A DNA stretch of 44,899 nt, taken from positions 1 to 44,899 of the forward strand of contig QOOZ01000007.1 of NCBI GenBank assembly GCA_003331195.1. Direction: 5' to 3'. The stretch's first letter is position 1; every line of letters starts with the position of its first letter. A model generated the notes under the pieces. The model saw only the letters and a list, made by a program, of their open reading frames with translations, ran no database searches and was not told where the DNA came from. This stretch comes from Puniceicoccaceae bacterium. Its GTDB lineage: Bacteria > Verrucomicrobiota > Verrucomicrobiia > Opitutales > Coraliomargaritaceae. Both the position numbers and the translations under genes were made by a program. Below, piece by piece: positions 9,033 to 21,207 of the stretch.

Positions 9033-9581
9033 TTAATTGATGTCGCGAGCGAGCAGCACATCGTCGGGCGCAATCGATACTTTGATTTCTCGCCCGAGGA
9101 ATTCGAGTAGGATTTGAATACGATTTTGGGCGGACATTTGAGCTAAAACTTTTCCATTAAGCCCTTTGAGCGAACCGGTGATGACCTCGATCTCCGCACC
9201 TGGCAAAATACTCAGATCGGGGGCCTCGATGATATCTTCAGGGAGGCTAGCCTTGAGATCTTCGATCACATGTTTGGGAATAATACGCCGCTCTCCTAGC
9301 TCGACCATTCGAGTAATACCTTGGCTATAAACAACTTGTTTTGAATGCGCGTGAAATTGAAATTTAGCAAAAATATAGCCAGGAAACATTGCTTCGACGA
9401 AGCGCTTTTTACCAGTGCGGGTCTTCTTGACCTGGCTGATGCGTGGGCAGAAGACTTCGACTTCGTCCAAACGATCAAGTATCGCTGCCGCAATGTGCTC
9501 ACGCTTCATTTGCGTGCGTAGACAAAACCATTCTGCAGGCTCCTTCGTGCTCTTATTCGCGGGTTCCTCAGCCATCGTCAA
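9033..9581 (-). CDS. NusG-paralog transcription elongation/antitermination factor (RfaH/UpxY/LoaP-like)
   Basis: A 182-residue protein with a NusG N-terminal domain (EWFCLRTQMKREH near residues 17-29, then MFPGYIFAKF) and a KOW-containing C-terminal domain (LPGAEIEVITGSLKGLNGKV). A second, canonical NusG is encoded at 14363-14941, so this is the specialised paralog. Family members bind RNA polymerase at the beta' coiled coil and clamp and raise processivity at selected operons, often polysaccharide clusters. The EWFCLRTQ opening resembles RfaH and UpxY more than housekeeping NusG. No polysaccharide genes adjoin it; it lies 90 bases downstream of the DEAD-box helicase gene on the same strand and may be co-transcribed. 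The start could also be the ATG two codons in. Confidence 0.88.
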   Translation of the reverse strand: MTMAEEPANKSTKEPAEWFCLRTQMKREHIAAAILDRLDEVEVFCPRISQVKKTRTGKKRFVEAMFPGYIFAKFQFHAHSKQVVYSQGITRMVELGERRIIPKHVIEDLKASLPEDIIEAPDLSILPGAEIEVITGSLKGLNGKVLAQMSAQNRIQILLEFLGREIKVSIAPDDVLLARDIN

Positions 9582-9671
9582 TAGATTCTTTTATGGATCT
9601 CAATACTATATTTTGATCCCGCACAACTTCTCACGACTTCGGCTAAGTGACAAAACTTATTTTCCTGATTT

Positions 9672-11288
9672 CTAGTCGGGGCGCTTAAAACGGCGCGCAG
9701 GCTTTTTATCGCCGCCAGCAGGTTTTTTGAACTTAGCTCCAGCGATTTTGCTCTTGGTTTTGAAGGGACGCTTATGCTTGCCACCTTCGTTCCACTTGCT
9801 ATCGCCGCCGCTGTCGTTGCCGCGCTTTTGATAGCTACCGCCGCCGTGTTTCTTTTTGTGTCCCCCTTTATAGCCACCCTTATAGCCGCCACTTTTTTTA
9901 CCGCCCCCTTTGCCGCCTTTTCGCTGAGGGTTGGGGTCGAAGGCTTCGTTGTCTTCGGCGATTTTTTCACCTTCGCGGCTTTCGTCGTTACCGAGGAGGT
10001 CAAAGAGGGCGCTGGCTATATCGGTCGGTGTGTGGCCGGCGTCGAGTAAACGATCGACGAGGTCATCATGGCGCGTGAAGGTTCCTGTTTCGAGTGAAGC
10101 GCGTAATTGATTGAAAACTTTATCTGCTTTACGGCCTTCGACATCCTCAAGGCTGGGGATCGCCATGCGCTTCACAACTTGGCGTGTGTAGCGTTCAATT
10201 GCTTCGAGGCGGTAGATGTCTCGCCCGTAAACGAAGGTCACTGATTTGCCTGAGCGTCCCGCGCGTCCGGTGCGGCCAATGCGGTGGACATAGTCCTCTG
10301 GGTCGTAGGGAAGGTCGTAGTTGAAGACGATATCGACGTCGTCGATGTCAAGGCCGCGTGCGGCCACGTCGGTCGCGACAAGTAGTTCGACGGAGCCATC
10401 TTTGAAACGCTTGATGACGCGCTCGCGGTTGGCCTGTGTAATGTCTCCGTGAATACGGTCGGCCACGTAGCCCCGCGCTGTGAGTGCCTCAGTGGCGTCT
10501 TCTACCATCTGCTTGGTATTGCAGAAAACGATGCCACGCGGCTTGGTCTCTAGGTCGAGTAAACGGCAGAGAACTTCAATCTTCGAGCGATTCCGTACTT
10601 CGTAGTAGCTCTGCTCAATCGTTTCGACGGTCAGTGCTCTGCGTTCGATTGAGATTTCTTGCGGGTTCTTACTGAAATTACGGATGAGACCCTCGACGCC
10701 GCGGTTCATCGTAGCGGAGAAGAAGAGTGTTTGACGATTTTCGGGCATATCGCCGAGAATGATTTCCATGTCCTCGCGGAAGCCCATATCGAGCATACGG
10801 TCGGCCTCGTCGAGGATGCAAAGGCTGATGGCGTCGGTGCGTAGAGTCTTGCGACGAAGGTGATCCATCACGCGGCCAGGTGTGCCGACGACGACATGGG
10901 AACCTTTACGCAGGGCGCGCATCTGGCGGTCAATCGGTGCGCCGCCATAAACAGGCACCGAGGTGAAGCCTTTGAGCGCAGAGGCGAGACGATTGATCTC
11001 CTCGCAGACTTGTACCGCGAGTTCACGAGTCGGGCAAAGTACGAGCACTTGCGTCTGCTTGAGATTGACATCGATCATGTTGAGCGCGGGGAGCCCGAAA
11101 GCGGCGGTCTTCCCTGAGCCAGTTTGTGAGAGGCCGACGATATCGGTGCCTGATAGGGCAGCAGGGATGGTCTCTGCCTGAATTGGGGAGGGTGATTCGA
11201 ATCCGAGGCGATGAATACCTTCGATGAGTTCGGCGCGAAGGCCGAGGTCTGTAAATTTCGTGTCCATAGTATCTGTATCTTTGCCCAT
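9672..11288 (-). CDS. DEAD-box ATP-dependent RNA helicase
   Basis: A 538-residue helicase. The Q motif starts with Phe12 and Gln37 (SPIQ), and motif I is SQTGSGKT at residues 54-61. PTRELA, TPGR, the DEAD box in [16 protein letters not shown], the ARGLDI motif and [10 protein letters not shown] follow in normal order, covering about residues 12-380. The rest includes a linker domain and a basic tail from about residue 460 rich in Gly, Lys and aromatic residues ([13 protein letters not shown] repeats), which should bind RNA non-specifically. It resembles RhlE or CsdA/DeaD. Its expected role is remodelling RNA during ribosome assembly, cold growth or decay together with RNase E/G. An in-frame ATG at codon 8 is an equally good start. 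It is divergent from trhO. Confidence 0.95.
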   Translation of the reverse strand: MGKDTDTMDTKFTDLGLRAELIEGIHRLGFESPSPIQAETIPAALSGTDIVGLSQTGSGKTAAFGLPALNMIDVNLKQTQVLVLCPTRELAVQVCEEINRLASALKGFTSVPVYGGAPIDRQMRALRKGSHVVVGTPGRVMDHLRRKTLRTDAISLCILDEADRMLDMGFREDMEIILGDMPENRQTLFFSATMNRGVEGLIRNFSKNPQEISIERRALTVETIEQSYYEVRNRSKIEVLCRLLDLETKPRGIVFCNTKQMVEDATEALTARGYVADRIHGDITQANRERVIKRFKDGSVELLVATDVAARGLDIDDVDIVFNYDLPYDPEDYVHRIGRTGRAGRSGKSVTFVYGRDIYRLEAIERYTRQVVKRMAIPSLEDVEGRKADKVFNQLRASLETGTFTRHDDLVDRLLDAGHTPTDIASALFDLLGNDESREGEKIAEDNEAFDPNPQRKGGKGGGKKSGGYKGGYKGGHKKKHGGGSYQKRGNDSGGDSKWNEGGKHKRPFKTKSKIAGAKFKKPAGGDKKPARRFKRPD

Positions 11289-11370
11289 TGACCGGGCGTT
11301 TTACCGATACTTGGGCTCTTGGCGGAATTAGCCTGCTATTCAAAGCTTCCGTTGAGTGAGGCGCAGGGCT

Positions 11371-11399
11371 TTGACAGGTCAATGCGAGATGACAAGAAT
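11371..11399 (+). promoter_or_regulatory. Possible promoter of trhO
   Basis: A perfect TTGACA at 11371-11376 is separated by 17 bases from AAGAAT at 11394-11399, a weak -10. The -35 lies inside a short inverted repeat (TTGAC AG GTCAA). The start codon chosen for trhO is 55 bases downstream of the -10. Confidence 0.35.
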
Positions 11400-11454
11400 T
11401 AAAAGCCACGCTTTGCCCTTGATTTGTTACTCAATCAGATACTATGGCTGTTTT

Positions 11455-12291
11455 ATGTCTGACTCTTGGAAAATAGCCGCTTTTTATCACTTTACCGACC
11501 TGCCCGACTACGATGCATGGGCGGAGCGCATGGTCGTACACGGACTTAAGGTGGGGCTACACGGGACCTTGATCTTTGCACCCGAGGGTGTGAATTCGAC
11601 CTGCGCTGGTTCGCCCGAGGCGATTGACGCGACCATTGCCTTGCTCCAGTCTGATCCGCGTTTCGAAGCGATGTCAGTCAAATATTCTTATGCCGACTTT
11701 AATCCTTTCCCAAAATTTAAGGTCAAGAAGAAGCCCGAAATTGTCACCTTTCGTCAAGAAGGTGCTGACCCGCGAGAGCTTGTGGGCACTTATCTTGAGC
11801 CTGAGGAGTGGAATGATCTAATTAGCGACCCCGAGGTTATCACCATCGATACGCGCAACGACTACGAGGTGGATGTCGGGCAGTTTAAAGGAGCCATTAA
11901 TCCAAAAACGGACGATTTCACGGCATTTGCCGAATTTGTGGACGAGCACCTAGCCTCGCAGAAGGACAAGAAGATTGCTATGTATTGCACGGGGGGTATC
12001 CGTTGCGAGCGTTCGACTGCTTATCTAAAGAAAAAAGGCTTCAAGGACGTTTATCACTTGAAAGGTGGAATTTTACGCTATTTGGAGAAAATGCCCCAAG
12101 ATCAGAGCCTTTGGGAGGGTGATTGCTTTGTTTTCGACTATCGTGTGGCGGTCAACCATGAGCTCAAGCCCGCTAAGTGGAAGATCGATCCCGAGACTGG
12201 TGACCCAGAGCGTATGTCAGACGACGAAATCGAGCAAATAGCCGAGCGCCGTCGAAGTGGAGCTATTTTTAACAAGCCCTACACTGTATGA
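11455..12291 (+). CDS. trhO: tRNA uridine(34) hydroxylase, rhodanese-domain protein (TrhO/YceA-like)
   Basis: A 278-residue protein from the ATG at 11455; upstream in-frame ATGs exist, but the conserved family sequence begins here with SWKIAAFYHF. An N-terminal acylphosphatase-like region (about 1-100) is followed by a rhodanese domain holding the catalytic loop CTGGIRCE with Cys178, then YHLKGGILRYLE. TrhO carries out O2-dependent hydroxylation of uridine 34 in some tRNAs, giving 5-hydroxyuridine. After the conserved CFVFDYRVAV segment the usual cysteine-bearing end is missing: the last ~50 residues contain no Cys. The gene stands alone, divergent from the DEAD-box helicase, and I see no clear terminator after it. 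Function is assigned by family, with moderately high certainty. Confidence 0.92.
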   Translation: MSDSWKIAAFYHFTDLPDYDAWAERMVVHGLKVGLHGTLIFAPEGVNSTCAGSPEAIDATIALLQSDPRFEAMSVKYSYADFNPFPKFKVKKKPEIVTFRQEGADPRELVGTYLEPEEWNDLISDPEVITIDTRNDYEVDVGQFKGAINPKTDDFTAFAEFVDEHLASQKDKKIAMYCTGGIRCERSTAYLKKKGFKDVYHLKGGILRYLEKMPQDQSLWEGDCFVFDYRVAVNHELKPAKWKIDPETGDPERMSDDEIEQIAERRRSGAIFNKPYTV

Positions 12292-12572
12292 TGGAATTTT
12301 CTGGCGAAAAGGCGTCATATTATAGTATTACACGCAGCTAATAATGGCTTGCATATTCTACATGTGCTAGGAGTTGTTTGATCTATTGTAAATCCACCCA
12401 TTTCTTAGCATCTAGCCCGCTAAAACACTGATTTCCCGTGATAATTTATTTTTTAGAAATAAGTATTGACTGAGTAGGGGGCTAGAGGCAGTTTCGCGGG
12501 CTTTCCAAAATTCAACCCCTCATCTGGTAGGATTTCCGGCTTATTACATTCTATATCATCAATTTGCGATGT
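12292..12572. other. Non-coding gap upstream of tRNA-Thr/tuf
   Basis: 281 bases without a supportable gene. It must hold the promoter of the tRNA-Thr-tuf transcript. A TTGACT at 12466-12471 and a TATCAT at 12554-12559 (13 bases before the tRNA) are candidate elements, but I could not pair them with partners at normal spacing. No clear trhO terminator hairpin is visible. Confidence 0.5.
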
Positions 12573-12648
<76 letters not shown>

Positions 12649-12701
12649 CGCGGCAAATAACAAACCACTAATCAATCTCTCATTACTAAATAACATCAAT
12701 C

Positions 12702-13892
12702 ATGGCTAAGGAAACATTCGAAAGAACAAAACCACACGTCAATGTCGGCACTATCGGTCACATTGACCACGGTAAGACAACTACAACTACTGCGATCCTT
12801 AAGGTTCAAGCAGACAAAGGACTCGCTGAGTTCAAGTCATATGCTGACATTGCTAAGGGTGGTACAGTTCGCGACGCTACTAAAACAGTGACTATCGCGG
12901 TTGCTCACGTTGAGTATGAGACTGAAAAACGTCACTATGCACACGTTGACTGCCCGGGGCACGCTGACTTCGTTAAGAACATGATCACTGGTGCTGCCCA
13001 AATGGACGGTGCGATCCTCGTTGTTTCCGCTGCGGATGGTCCAATGCCTCAAACTCGCGAGCACATCTTGCTTGCTCGTCAGGTGGGTGTTCCAACAATC
13101 GTCGTTTGGCTCAACAAGGTTGACCTTCTTGATGATGAAGAGCTCTTAGAGCTTGTTGAAATGGAAGTGCGTGACCTCCTTTCCAAGTATGAATATCCTG
13201 GTGATGACATCACAATCGTTCGTGGTTCTGCAACTGCTGCCCTTGATGGCAAGCCAGGTGGAGCAGAGGCTGTAACAGCTCTCATGGATGCGATTGATAC
13301 AGATATCGCTGAGCCTGCTCGCGAAATTGACAAGCCTCTCCTTATGTCGGTTGAAGATGTTTTCTCGATCACAGGCCGTGGCACAGTAGCCACTGGTCGT
13401 ATCGAACGTGGCATCGTCAAGGTCGGCGAAGAAATTGAAATCGTCGGAATGGGCGATACTCAAAAAACAACCGTGACTGGTGTTGAGATGTTCCGCAAGC
13501 AACTCGATCAAGGTATGGCCGGCGATAATGTGGGTATTCTTCTTCGTGGTGTTGATAAGGAAGCTATTGAGCGTGGCCAAGTTATTGCTAAGCCTGGCTC
13601 GATCACTCCCCACACAACTGCTAAGGCTGAACTCTACGTTCTGTCCAAGGATGAGGGTGGCCGTCACACTCCTTTCTTCGATGGCTACCGTCCTCAGTTC
13701 TTCTTCGGAACTGCTGACGTCACTGGTATCATCAAGTGCCCTGAGGGTGTTGAAATGGTTATGCCTGGTGATAATCTTACCGTAGAAATTGATCTCGGCA
13801 AGAAGATCGCTATGGAAGCCGGCCAACGTTTCGCTATTCGCGAAGGTGGTCGTACCATTGGTGCCGGTCGTGTTGTTGAAGTGATCAAGTAG
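12702..13892 (+). CDS. tuf: Elongation factor Tu (with unusual switch I)
   Basis: A 396-residue EF-Tu that delivers aminoacyl-tRNA to the ribosome in a GTP-dependent way. The P-loop GHIDHGKT (19-26), switch II DCPGH with catalytic His87, and NKVD are present, as are domains 2 and 3 ([34 protein letters not shown]). Switch I (residues 48-67) departs strongly from the usual form: the near-universal RGITI motif is replaced by KTVTI (61-65), the preceding NAPEE segment is gone, and the loop is two residues longer. The magnesium-coordinating threonine is kept as Thr64. Despite high expected expression, no Shine-Dalgarno site precedes the ATG. It follows tRNA-Thr by 54 bases and ends before a strong terminator. 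Confidence 0.98.
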   Translation: MAKETFERTKPHVNVGTIGHIDHGKTTTTTAILKVQADKGLAEFKSYADIAKGGTVRDATKTVTIAVAHVEYETEKRHYAHVDCPGHADFVKNMITGAAQMDGAILVVSAADGPMPQTREHILLARQVGVPTIVVWLNKVDLLDDEELLELVEMEVRDLLSKYEYPGDDITIVRGSATAALDGKPGGAEAVTALMDAIDTDIAEPAREIDKPLLMSVEDVFSITGRGTVATGRIERGIVKVGEEIEIVGMGDTQKTTVTGVEMFRKQLDQGMAGDNVGILLRGVDKEAIERGQVIAKPGSITPHTTAKAELYVLSKDEGGRHTPFFDGYRPQFFFGTADVTGIIKCPEGVEMVMPGDNLTVEIDLGKKIAMEAGQRFAIREGGRTIGAGRVVEVIK

Positions 13893-13923
13893 ATCACCCT
13901 TGCTTCATAGATTCTAGTTTTTC

Positions 13924-13964
13924 GCCGAGGGCTCTATACGGGCCCTCGGCTTCACTGTTTTTTT
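13924..13964 (+). terminator. Strong Rho-independent terminator after tuf
   Basis: A perfect 9-bp GC-rich stem, GCCGAGGGC (13924-13932) with GCCCTCGGC (13942-13950), has a 9-base loop and is followed by TTCACT and seven T. It ends 26 bases before tRNA-Trp, leaving little room for a new promoter, so partial read-through is likely. Confidence 0.88.
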
Positions 13965-13989
13965 CATAGTTTTTTAGTCCAAAACTCTT

Positions 13990-14065
<76 letters not shown>

Positions 14066-14079
14066 GTTTCAAATATTTA

Positions 14080-14283
14080 ATGAAAAACCCATTCACTAGC
14101 ATACGTCTCTTTTACAAAGAGATGATGATCGAACTTAAGAAAGCCACTTGGCCGACTAAGAAGGAGCTTCGCGATTCGACGGTCGTTGTCCTTATCGCGA
14201 CCGCTATCCTAGGCTCCTACATTGCGCTCATCGACTTCTCACTCATGAATGGTGTCGAACTCCTGACCTCCTGGGTTAAATAG
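14080..14283 (+). CDS. secE: Preprotein translocase subunit SecE
   Basis: A 67-residue protein with the conserved amphipathic segment RLFYKEMMIELKKATWPTKKE (split here as IELKKATWPTKKEL) and a single transmembrane helix near residues 33-55. This is the minimal one-helix SecE found outside enterobacteria. It stabilises SecY in the inner-membrane Sec translocon. The ATG at 14080 is preferred; an upstream GTG at 14038 lies inside tRNA-Trp and cannot be a credible start. The gene begins 14 bases after the tRNA and has no clear Shine-Dalgarno. The secE-nusG-rplK order is the classical one. Confidence 0.95.
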   Translation: MKNPFTSIRLFYKEMMIELKKATWPTKKELRDSTVVVLIATAILGSYIALIDFSLMNGVELLTSWVK

Positions 14284-14362
14284 GCCTCAAACCAACGACA
14301 ACCTGCATTTCTAAGTTTTCCTGCCGTTCGCGGCTTCAATTACCTGTCTCCAGACTTCCCCA

Positions 14363-14941
14363 ATGTCAGATTCTTCTTCAATTACAGGCCCTCGCTGGTA
14401 TGCCGTGCAGACTCTCTCCAATCAAGAGGGCAAGGCCAAGAAATATCTCGATAAGTTTATCGCAATCGAAGAGATGGATGACTATGTCTTCGACGTGCTC
14501 ATGCCCACTGAGCAAATCACCGAGGTCAAGGCTGGGAAGAAAAGCATTAAGACTCGTAAATTTTACCCGGGCTACATCTTCGTTAACATACGTCTCTATG
14601 ATGATGACGGTAAGTTACTACAGAAGCCCTGGTATTTCGTCCGTGAAGGCCACGGCGTCATAAATTTTGTTGGCGGCGACCGCCCGACTCCATTGAAGAA
14701 AAGCGAAATCGATCGCATCCTCAATCAAGTCGAAGAAGCCGAAGGCAAAGAAAAGCCGAAGATTGAGTATGAAATCGGTGAAATGGTCAAAGTCAACGAA
14801 GGTCCCTTCGCGAATCTCGTGGGCAAAATTGAGGAAATCGACCCAGACCGGGGTAAACTCAAAGTTTCCGTATCTATTTTCGGGCGTTACACGCCTGTCG
14901 AACTTGAATATTGGCAAGTCCAGAGAACAGAAGAAAGCTAA
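14363..14941 (+). CDS. nusG: Transcription termination/antitermination protein NusG
   Basis: A 192-residue housekeeping NusG. The NGN domain begins RWYAVQTLSNQEGKAKKYL and includes FYPGYIFVNI. The KOW domain holds GEMVKVNEGPFANLVGKIEEID and ends with SIFGRYTPVELEYWQVQ. It binds RNA polymerase to limit pausing, links it to Rho, and can couple to ribosomal protein S10. The position between secE and rplK supports orthology, distinguishing it from the paralog at 9033-9581. The 79-base gap after secE shows no strong hairpin. Confidence 0.97.
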   Translation: MSDSSSITGPRWYAVQTLSNQEGKAKKYLDKFIAIEEMDDYVFDVLMPTEQITEVKAGKKSIKTRKFYPGYIFVNIRLYDDDGKLLQKPWYFVREGHGVINFVGGDRPTPLKKSEIDRILNQVEEAEGKEKPKIEYEIGEMVKVNEGPFANLVGKIEEIDPDRGKLKVSVSIFGRYTPVELEYWQVQRTEES

Positions 14942-14947
14942 TCAAAC

Positions 14948-15373
14948 ATGTCTAAGAAAATCACAGGTCAAATCCGTTTGCAACTGCCAGCAGGCGCTGC
15001 AAATCCCGCACCTCCTGTCGGTCCCGCACTCGGTGCGCAGGGCGTCAATATTATGGGGTTCTGTAAAGAATTCAATGCCAAGACTAAGGATCAAGCAGGC
15101 ATGATTTTGCCTTGTGTAATCACAGTCTACGCAGACCGTTCTTTCAGCTTCATCTTGAAATCGCCACCCGCCGCGATTCTTCTGAAGAAGGCTGCGGGTA
15201 TCGCTAAAGGCTCAGGCGTCCCTAACAAGGACAAGGTCGGAGAGATCACTCGAAAGCAAGTCCTCGAGATCTGCGAAATCAAGAAGGCCGACCTCAACGC
15301 TAAAAACGAAGACGCTGCTTTCAACATCATCGCCGGCACTGCTCGATCCATGGGGCTCGAAGTTGTCGGTTAG
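14948..15373 (+). CDS. rplK: Large ribosomal subunit protein L11
   Basis: A 141-residue L11 with the proline-rich N-terminal signature ([21 protein letters not shown]) and the RNA-binding C-terminal domain ([13 protein letters not shown], then [11 protein letters not shown]). It binds the GTPase-associated centre of 23S rRNA, where EF-Tu and EF-G act, and supports stringent-response sensing. It starts six bases after nusG. The preceding AAGAAAG may serve as a weak ribosome-binding site. Length and residues are standard. Confidence 0.97.
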   Translation: MSKKITGQIRLQLPAGAANPAPPVGPALGAQGVNIMGFCKEFNAKTKDQAGMILPCVITVYADRSFSFILKSPPAAILLKKAAGIAKGSGVPNKDKVGEITRKQVLEICEIKKADLNAKNEDAAFNIIAGTARSMGLEVVG

Positions 15374-15437
15374 TTTCACAATCAATTTTCGTGAGAACCG
15401 TTCTGGTTTTCCGTTCCACCACAATAGAGATATAACA

Positions 15438-16142
15438 ATGGCCACCCAGCAAATTAAGGGAAGCAAACGCTATCGTTCTTCAGTCGAAATGACTGACTTA
15501 ACGAAGACTTACTCGGTCGAAGAAGCGTCTGCGTTACTCAACAAACTACCTAAAGCGAAGTTCGACGAAACTGTCGAAGTTTACGCCCACCTCGCAGTTG
15601 ATCCTCGCAAGAGTGATCAGATGGTTCGCGGCACTCTTCAGCTTCCTCACGGCAGTGGAAAGACCGTGCGCGTGATCGTCTTCACTGAAAACCCGGAAGA
15701 TGCTCTTGCTGCTGGCGCAGAGGAAGCAGGTCTCGATGAATTAATCGAGAAAGTTATTGGCGGATGGATTGATTTCGATGTCGCGATTTCTACAACTAGT
15801 GCCATGAAGAGTGTCCGCAAGGTCGCCCGTGTGCTTGGTCCCCGTGGCCTTATGCCCAACCCAAAGTCCGGCACCGTGACTGATGATATCGTCGAAGGTA
15901 TCAATCTAGTCAAAGCTGGCCGCGTCGAGTTCAAGATGGACAAGACCGCTAATGTCGCCGTCATTGTCGGCAAGCGCTCCTTTACTTCTGAGCAAATCAC
16001 GGAGAACGCGGTAGCAGCGGTCAATGCTCTCATCGAGCAACGCCCAAAAGCTTCTGTTGGCAGATACATTAAGAGCCTCACTTTGAGCTCGACGATGAGT
16101 CCTGGACTCCCAGTGGACGTCGCTGATTTTAACAAAGCTTAA
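15438..16142 (+). CDS. rplA: Large ribosomal subunit protein L1
   Basis: A 234-residue L1 from the ATG at 15438. An in-frame extension from 15363 would overlap rplK and adds no family sequence. The diagnostic PRGLMPNPKSGTVT is present, along with EFKMDKTANVAVIVGKRSF and the C-terminal KSLTLSSTMSPG. L1 forms the mobile L1 stalk at the E site and in many bacteria represses its own rplK-rplA message by binding a 23S-like site in the leader; I could not verify such a site here. It sits 64 bases after rplK. Confidence 0.96.
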   Translation: MATQQIKGSKRYRSSVEMTDLTKTYSVEEASALLNKLPKAKFDETVEVYAHLAVDPRKSDQMVRGTLQLPHGSGKTVRVIVFTENPEDALAAGAEEAGLDELIEKVIGGWIDFDVAISTTSAMKSVRKVARVLGPRGLMPNPKSGTVTDDIVEGINLVKAGRVEFKMDKTANVAVIVGKRSFTSEQITENAVAAVNALIEQRPKASVGRYIKSLTLSSTMSPGLPVDVADFNKA

Positions 16143-16157
16143 CGAGGGACACATTAC

Positions 16158-16664
16158 ATGAGACCAGAAAAACAATATCTCGTTGAAGAGGTGAACAACC
16201 ACCTCAACAAGTCCGATTACGTCTACCTAACTAACTACGAACGCATCACTGTTGATGAAATTGCTGAACTCCGCGCACAGCTTTCCGAGCACGAAGCTGA
16301 GTTCCATGTTATCAAAAACAGCATCTTCGGTGTCGCTGCGGCTGCTAAAGAGCTACCCGATATGGGCGAGCACCTCACTGGGCAGACTGCAATCGTTGTC
16401 GGTGGTAAAAATCCATCAGGAGTCGCTAAGATCATCGGCGATTTCTTTAAGAAGAAGGAGAAAGTCGAAATGAAGGCGGGCATCGTCAATGAGCGTGCCT
16501 TAACCAAAGAAGAAATCAAAGCGCTTGCAAAATTGCCAGGTCTCGAAGTTCTCCAAGCCCAGCTACTTGGCTTACTCGCACAGCCTGCGACTGGATTCGT
16601 CCGTGTCATTAACGCTGCGCCACAAGGTCTCCTCAATGTCTTGCAAGCGAAAACCCGTAATTAA
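16158..16664 (+). CDS. rplJ: Large ribosomal subunit protein L10
   Basis: A 168-residue L10, starting with RPEKQYLVEEVNNHLNK and carrying the YVYLTNYERITVDEIAELR pattern. Its C-terminal helix (about 135-168) binds L7/L12 dimers to build the ribosomal stalk. The start follows a reasonable Shine-Dalgarno (GAGGGA). Only 15 bases separate it from rplA, so the L10-binding autoregulatory leader known upstream of rplJ in other bacteria cannot fit in the spacer and would have to lie inside rplA or be absent. A longer, structured gap follows before rplL. Confidence 0.96.
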   Translation: MRPEKQYLVEEVNNHLNKSDYVYLTNYERITVDEIAELRAQLSEHEAEFHVIKNSIFGVAAAAKELPDMGEHLTGQTAIVVGGKNPSGVAKIIGDFFKKKEKVEMKAGIVNERALTKEEIKALAKLPGLEVLQAQLLGLLAQPATGFVRVINAAPQGLLNVLQAKTRN

Positions 16665-16694
16665 ACCATCCACTTACCGTAAATTCAAATCCTT

Positions 16695-16798
16695 TAGCTG
16701 CCCACTCTAAAAGGGGCGGCCCAAAACAAACCAAAAATCCAAAAATAAGGTTAGGGGAAATTCATCTCTTAAATATCCCGACTTACGGGGTGCTAACC
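16695..16798 (+). promoter_or_regulatory. Structured rplJ-rplL spacer
   Basis: The 153-base gap between rplJ and rplL has GCCC (16700-16703) able to pair with GGGC (16714-16717). A nested structure has GGTTAG (16749-16754) pairing with CTAACC (16793-16798), outside CCCG (16777-16780) and CGGG (16786-16789). It ends 20 bases before the rplL ATG, so it could tune L7/L12 translation or mark an RNA-processing site. The role is inferred only. Confidence 0.4.
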
Positions 16799-16817
16799 AA
16801 TTGAAAGATAAAATATC

Positions 16818-17201
16818 ATGGCAATCACAAAAGAAGAAGTCGTCGAATGGCTCTCAGCACAAACAGTGCTCGAAGTAGCTGACCTAGTTAAAGAACTCGA
16901 AGAGAAGTGGGGCGTTAGCGCTGCTGCTCCTGTCGCTGTTGCCGCTGCTGGCGGTGCTGCTGCTGGCGGCGATGCCCCTGCAGAAGAAAAAGATGAGTTT
17001 GATGTCATCTTTAAGGCTGCTGGCGCTAACAAGATCGCTTCCATTAAGGAAGTTCGCGCTATCACTGGTCTAGGTCTAAAGGAAGCTAAGGATCTCGTCG
17101 AAGGTGCACCTAAGCCTGTTAAGGAGGGTTGCTCCAAGGACGAAGCTGAAGAGATCAAGAAAAAGCTCGAAGCTGCTGGCGCTGAAGTCGAACTTAAGTA
17201 A
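16818..17201 (+). CDS. rplL: Large ribosomal subunit protein L7/L12
   Basis: A 127-residue stalk protein. The N-terminal dimerisation helices (about 1-35) lead to an Ala/Gly-rich flexible hinge (about 38-55, [17 protein letters not shown]). The C-terminal factor-binding domain contains [20 protein letters not shown]. The surface that recruits EF-Tu and EF-G looks standard, which matters because the EF-Tu in this window has an unusual switch I. It is likely made in excess of L10, and the 153-base spacer and the attenuator-like hairpin after the gene both fit separate control. Confidence 0.97.
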   Translation: MAITKEEVVEWLSAQTVLEVADLVKELEEKWGVSAAAPVAVAAAGGAAAGGDAPAEEKDEFDVIFKAAGANKIASIKEVRAITGLGLKEAKDLVEGAPKPVKEGCSKDEAEEIKKKLEAAGAEVELK

Positions 17202-17242
17202 CTTACGGGCACTCCGACTATACTTAACCAACGCACATTTTC

Positions 17243-17292
17243 ACAGTTAGGTGAGCTCATCCAAATCGGGTGAGCCCTACCTAGCTGTTTTT
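17243..17292 (+). terminator. Attenuator-like hairpin between rplL and rpoB
   Basis: A two-part hairpin. The outer 10-bp stem is ACAGTTAGGT (17243-17252) with ACCTAGCTGT (17279-17288), one G-T pair. The inner 8-bp stem is GCTCATCC (17255-17262) with GGGTGAGC (17268-17275), loop AAATC, and five T follow (17288-17292). This is the same place as the partial terminator between rplL and rpoB of E. coli. It would lower rpoBC transcription relative to ribosomal genes. Confidence 0.82.
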
Positions 17293-17377
17293 GCATTTCC
17301 GCTAAACAGCCCAGTCGGGCGATCTTGGCAAACTCTCAGAACACTCTCATTATAAACCGTAACCCGGGACATCCACT

Positions 17378-21166
<3,789 letters not shown>

Positions 21167-21207
21167 GGGCCACCATTCAACATAACATTTCAAAGAAAGT
21201 TTACTAA

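Noticed and set aside
10659-11181. Several plus-strand frames opposite the DEAD-box helicase
   Set aside because: All fall within helicase motifs on the other strand and show no independent support.
13146-13826. Minus-strand frame of about 226 codons inside tuf
   Set aside because: It is antisense to EF-Tu, whose conservation and codon pattern fully explain the region.
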